The notes under the pieces are model-generated. The model saw only the letters and a program-made list of their open reading frames with translations, did not search any database and was not told where the DNA came from. The position numbers were made by a program, and so were the translations under genes. From Petrolisthes cinctipes (lineage: Eukaryota > Arthropoda > Malacostraca > Decapoda > Porcellanidae), in NCBI GenBank assembly GCA_033782935.1, contig JAWQEG010000003.1:2244501-2308500 (forward strand): DNA of 64,000 nucleotides, given 5' to 3'. This document shows positions 62,102 to 64,000 of the stretch, one piece after another; the first letter of the stretch is position 1, and each line of letters begins with the position of its first letter.

Positions 62102-64000
62102 TAGAGTATTTTCAAAATACATGCCCAAAACATGCTGAAAATCGATATTTTAGGTGCCCAAAGTCAATATGTGCATGCATCTTCTGTACCCGTTTATATC
62201 TCAAATTCAGGCTAAAAATCACCCGAAAATTCGGTATTTTTGGGTCTTAGAAGCAATCTGTACATCCCTACTCCTAGTTAGAATGTTTTCAAGATACAGA
62301 CCCAAAACATGCTCAAAATCGATATTTTAGGTGCCCAAAAGTCGATATGTGCATGCATCTTCTGTACCCGTTTATATCTCAAATTCAGGCTCAAGAATCC
62401 AGAAAATTCGATATTTTGGGGTCCCAGAAGCGATCTGTACATGCCTACTCAGTGCTAGAATATTTTCATAAAATAGGCCCAAAACATGCTAAAAATCGAT
62501 ATTTTAGGTGCCCAAAGTCGATATCTCAAATTCAGGCCCAAAACACCCAAAAATTCGATATTTTGGGGTCCCAGAAGCGATCTATATATGCCTACTCCGT
62601 GTTAGAGTATTTTCAAAATACAGGCCCAAAACATACTGAAAATCGATCTTATAGGTGCCCAAAAGTCGATATGTGGATGCATCTTCTGTACCCGTTTATA
62701 TCTCAAATTCAGGCTCCAAACACCCGAAAATTCGATATTTTGGGGTCCCAGAAGCGATCTGTACTTGCCTACTCCTTGTTAGAGTATTTCAAAATACAGG
62801 TCCAAAACAAGCTGAAAATCGATATTTTAGGTAACCAAAGTCAATATGTGTATGCATCTTCTGCACCCGTTTATATCCCAAATTCAACCTCAAAACACCC
62901 TAAAATTCGATATTTTTGGGTCCCAGAAGCGATCTGTACATGCCTACTCAGTGCTAGAATGTTTTCAAAATATAGGCTCAAAACATGCTATAAATCGATA
63001 TTTTAAGTGTCCAAAGTCGATATGTGCATGCATCATCTGTACCCGTTTATATCTCAAATTCAGACTCAAAACACTCGAAAATTCGATATTTTGGGGTCCC
63101 AGAAGTGATCTGTACATACCTACTTAGTGCTAGAATAATTTCAAAATATAGGCCCAAAACATGCTAAAAATCGATATTTTAGGTGCCCAAAGTCGATATC
63201 TCAAATTCAGGCCCAAAACACCCGAAAATTCGATATTTTGGTGACCCAGAAGCAAACTGTACATGCCTACTCCGTGTTAGAGTATTTTCAAAATACAGGC
63301 CCATAAGATACTGAAAATCGATCTTTTTGGTGCCCAAAAGTCGATATGTGCATGCATCTTCTGTACCCGTTTATATCCCAAATTCATCCTCAAAACACCC
63401 GAAAATTCGATATTTTTGGGTCCCAGAAGCGATCTGTACATGCCTACTCAGTGCTAGAATGTTTTCAAAATATAGGCTCAAAACATGCTAAAAATCGATA
63501 TTTTAAGTGTCCAAAGTCGATATGTGAATACATCATCTGTACCCGTTTATATCTCAAATTCAGGCTCAAAACCCCTTAAAAATTCGAAAATTTGGGGTCC
63601 CAGAACTGATCTGTACAGGCCTACTTAGTGCTAGAATATTTTCAAAATATAAGCCCAAAACATGCTAAAAATCGATATTTTTGGTGCCCAAAGTCGATAT
63701 CTCAAATTCAGGCCCAAAACACCCGAAAATTCGATATTTTGGGGTCCCAGAAGCGAACTGTACATGCCTACTCCGTGTTAGAGTATTTTCAAAATACAGG
63801 CCCAAAACATACAGAAAATCGATCTTTTAGGTGCCCAAAAGTCGATATGTGCATGCATCTTCTGTACCCGTTTATATCTCAAATTCAGGCTCCAAACACC
63901 CGAAAATTCGATATTTTGGGGTCCCAGAAGCAATCTGTATATACCTACTCAGATGCAGGCCCAACACATGCTGGAAATCGATATTTTAGGTGCTCAAAGT
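62102..64000. repeat. 2,827-bp higher-order repeat, copy 2 (cut by window edge)
   Basis: This is a second copy of the preceding unit, nearly identical, ending at the window edge after 1,899 bp. It shows private changes such as GGTGACCCAGAAG at about 63,240. The array evidently continues beyond the window. Confidence 0.85.

Noticed and set aside
6390..63579. About 200 open frames of 60-281 codons in the satellite, on both strands
   Set aside because: All are translations of the same tandem monomer in different frames. Variants change all codon positions, there are no conserved starts or domains, and frames change with 176/177-bp length differences.
6318..64000. CRISPR array
   Set aside because: Repeats are adjacent long monomers with no unique spacers, in a eukaryotic context.
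6318..64000. Ribosomal RNA, tRNA or histone repeats as the source of the tandem array
   Set aside because: The monomer has no tRNA-like boxes in order, no rRNA landmarks and no conserved protein. It is simple satellite.

Overview
The window is eukaryotic, almost certainly from an invertebrate animal. It holds no host gene that I can recognise. Two things fill it: a damaged DIRS-type (tyrosine-recombinase) retrotransposon on the minus strand at about 1-6,180, and more than 57 kb of one satellite DNA family at about 6,318-64,000. A 607-bp foreign insert breaks the satellite once. The organism is an inference. Spliceosomal introns rule out a prokaryote. Long GA, AAT and AAC microsatellites together with a DIRS element fit, for example, a decapod crustacean, but nothing here proves the taxon.

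Retrotransposon (minus strand, read from high to low coordinates). A GC-rich leader (about 6,180-5,325) precedes gag, with exons at 5324-3624, 3507-3247 and 3146-2927. Pol follows: an N-terminal part of reverse transcriptase (RT) ending at 2818, a 207-bp intron, then the RT core, RNase H and a methyltransferase-like tail down to 837. A tyrosine recombinase (YR) runs off the left edge at base 1. Three canonical GT-AG introns (3508-3623, 3147-3246, 2611-2817) can be placed to the base, because each junction keeps the reading phase and restores a sensible protein. The copy is inactivated by a frameshift at a G8 run in gag (3834-3841), TAA stops in RT (2476-2478) and RNase H (1533-1535), and frame changes near 1920 and near 890. 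The visible catalytic residues of RT, RNase H and YR are nevertheless intact. In an active element the products would form the particle (Gag), copy RNA to DNA (RT/RNase H) and integrate a circular DNA by recombination (YR), without an integrase or LTRs.

Satellite. The basic monomer is 176-177 bp and is itself an old head-to-tail dimer of two diverged halves of about 88 bp. Shorter variants recur: 147 bp (29-30 bp missing), about 158 bp, about 157 bp and about 121 bp. The array is layered. 500-bp trimers (177+176+147) lie near 7.2-8.5 kb and inside larger units. A superrepeat of about 6.6 kb occurs as copies A-D at about 13.1-31.7 kb. Units of about 824 bp lie at 34-39 kb, about 1.86 kb at 40-47.8 kb, and 2,827 bp at 59.3-64 kb. 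The region looks like (peri)centromeric or other heterochromatic DNA. The open frames inside it come from the repeat and are not genes.

The insert at 10,773-11,379 has a perfect 5-bp target-site duplication and short imperfect inverted termini. It carries GA, AAT and AAC microsatellites and looks like a small non-autonomous transposon.
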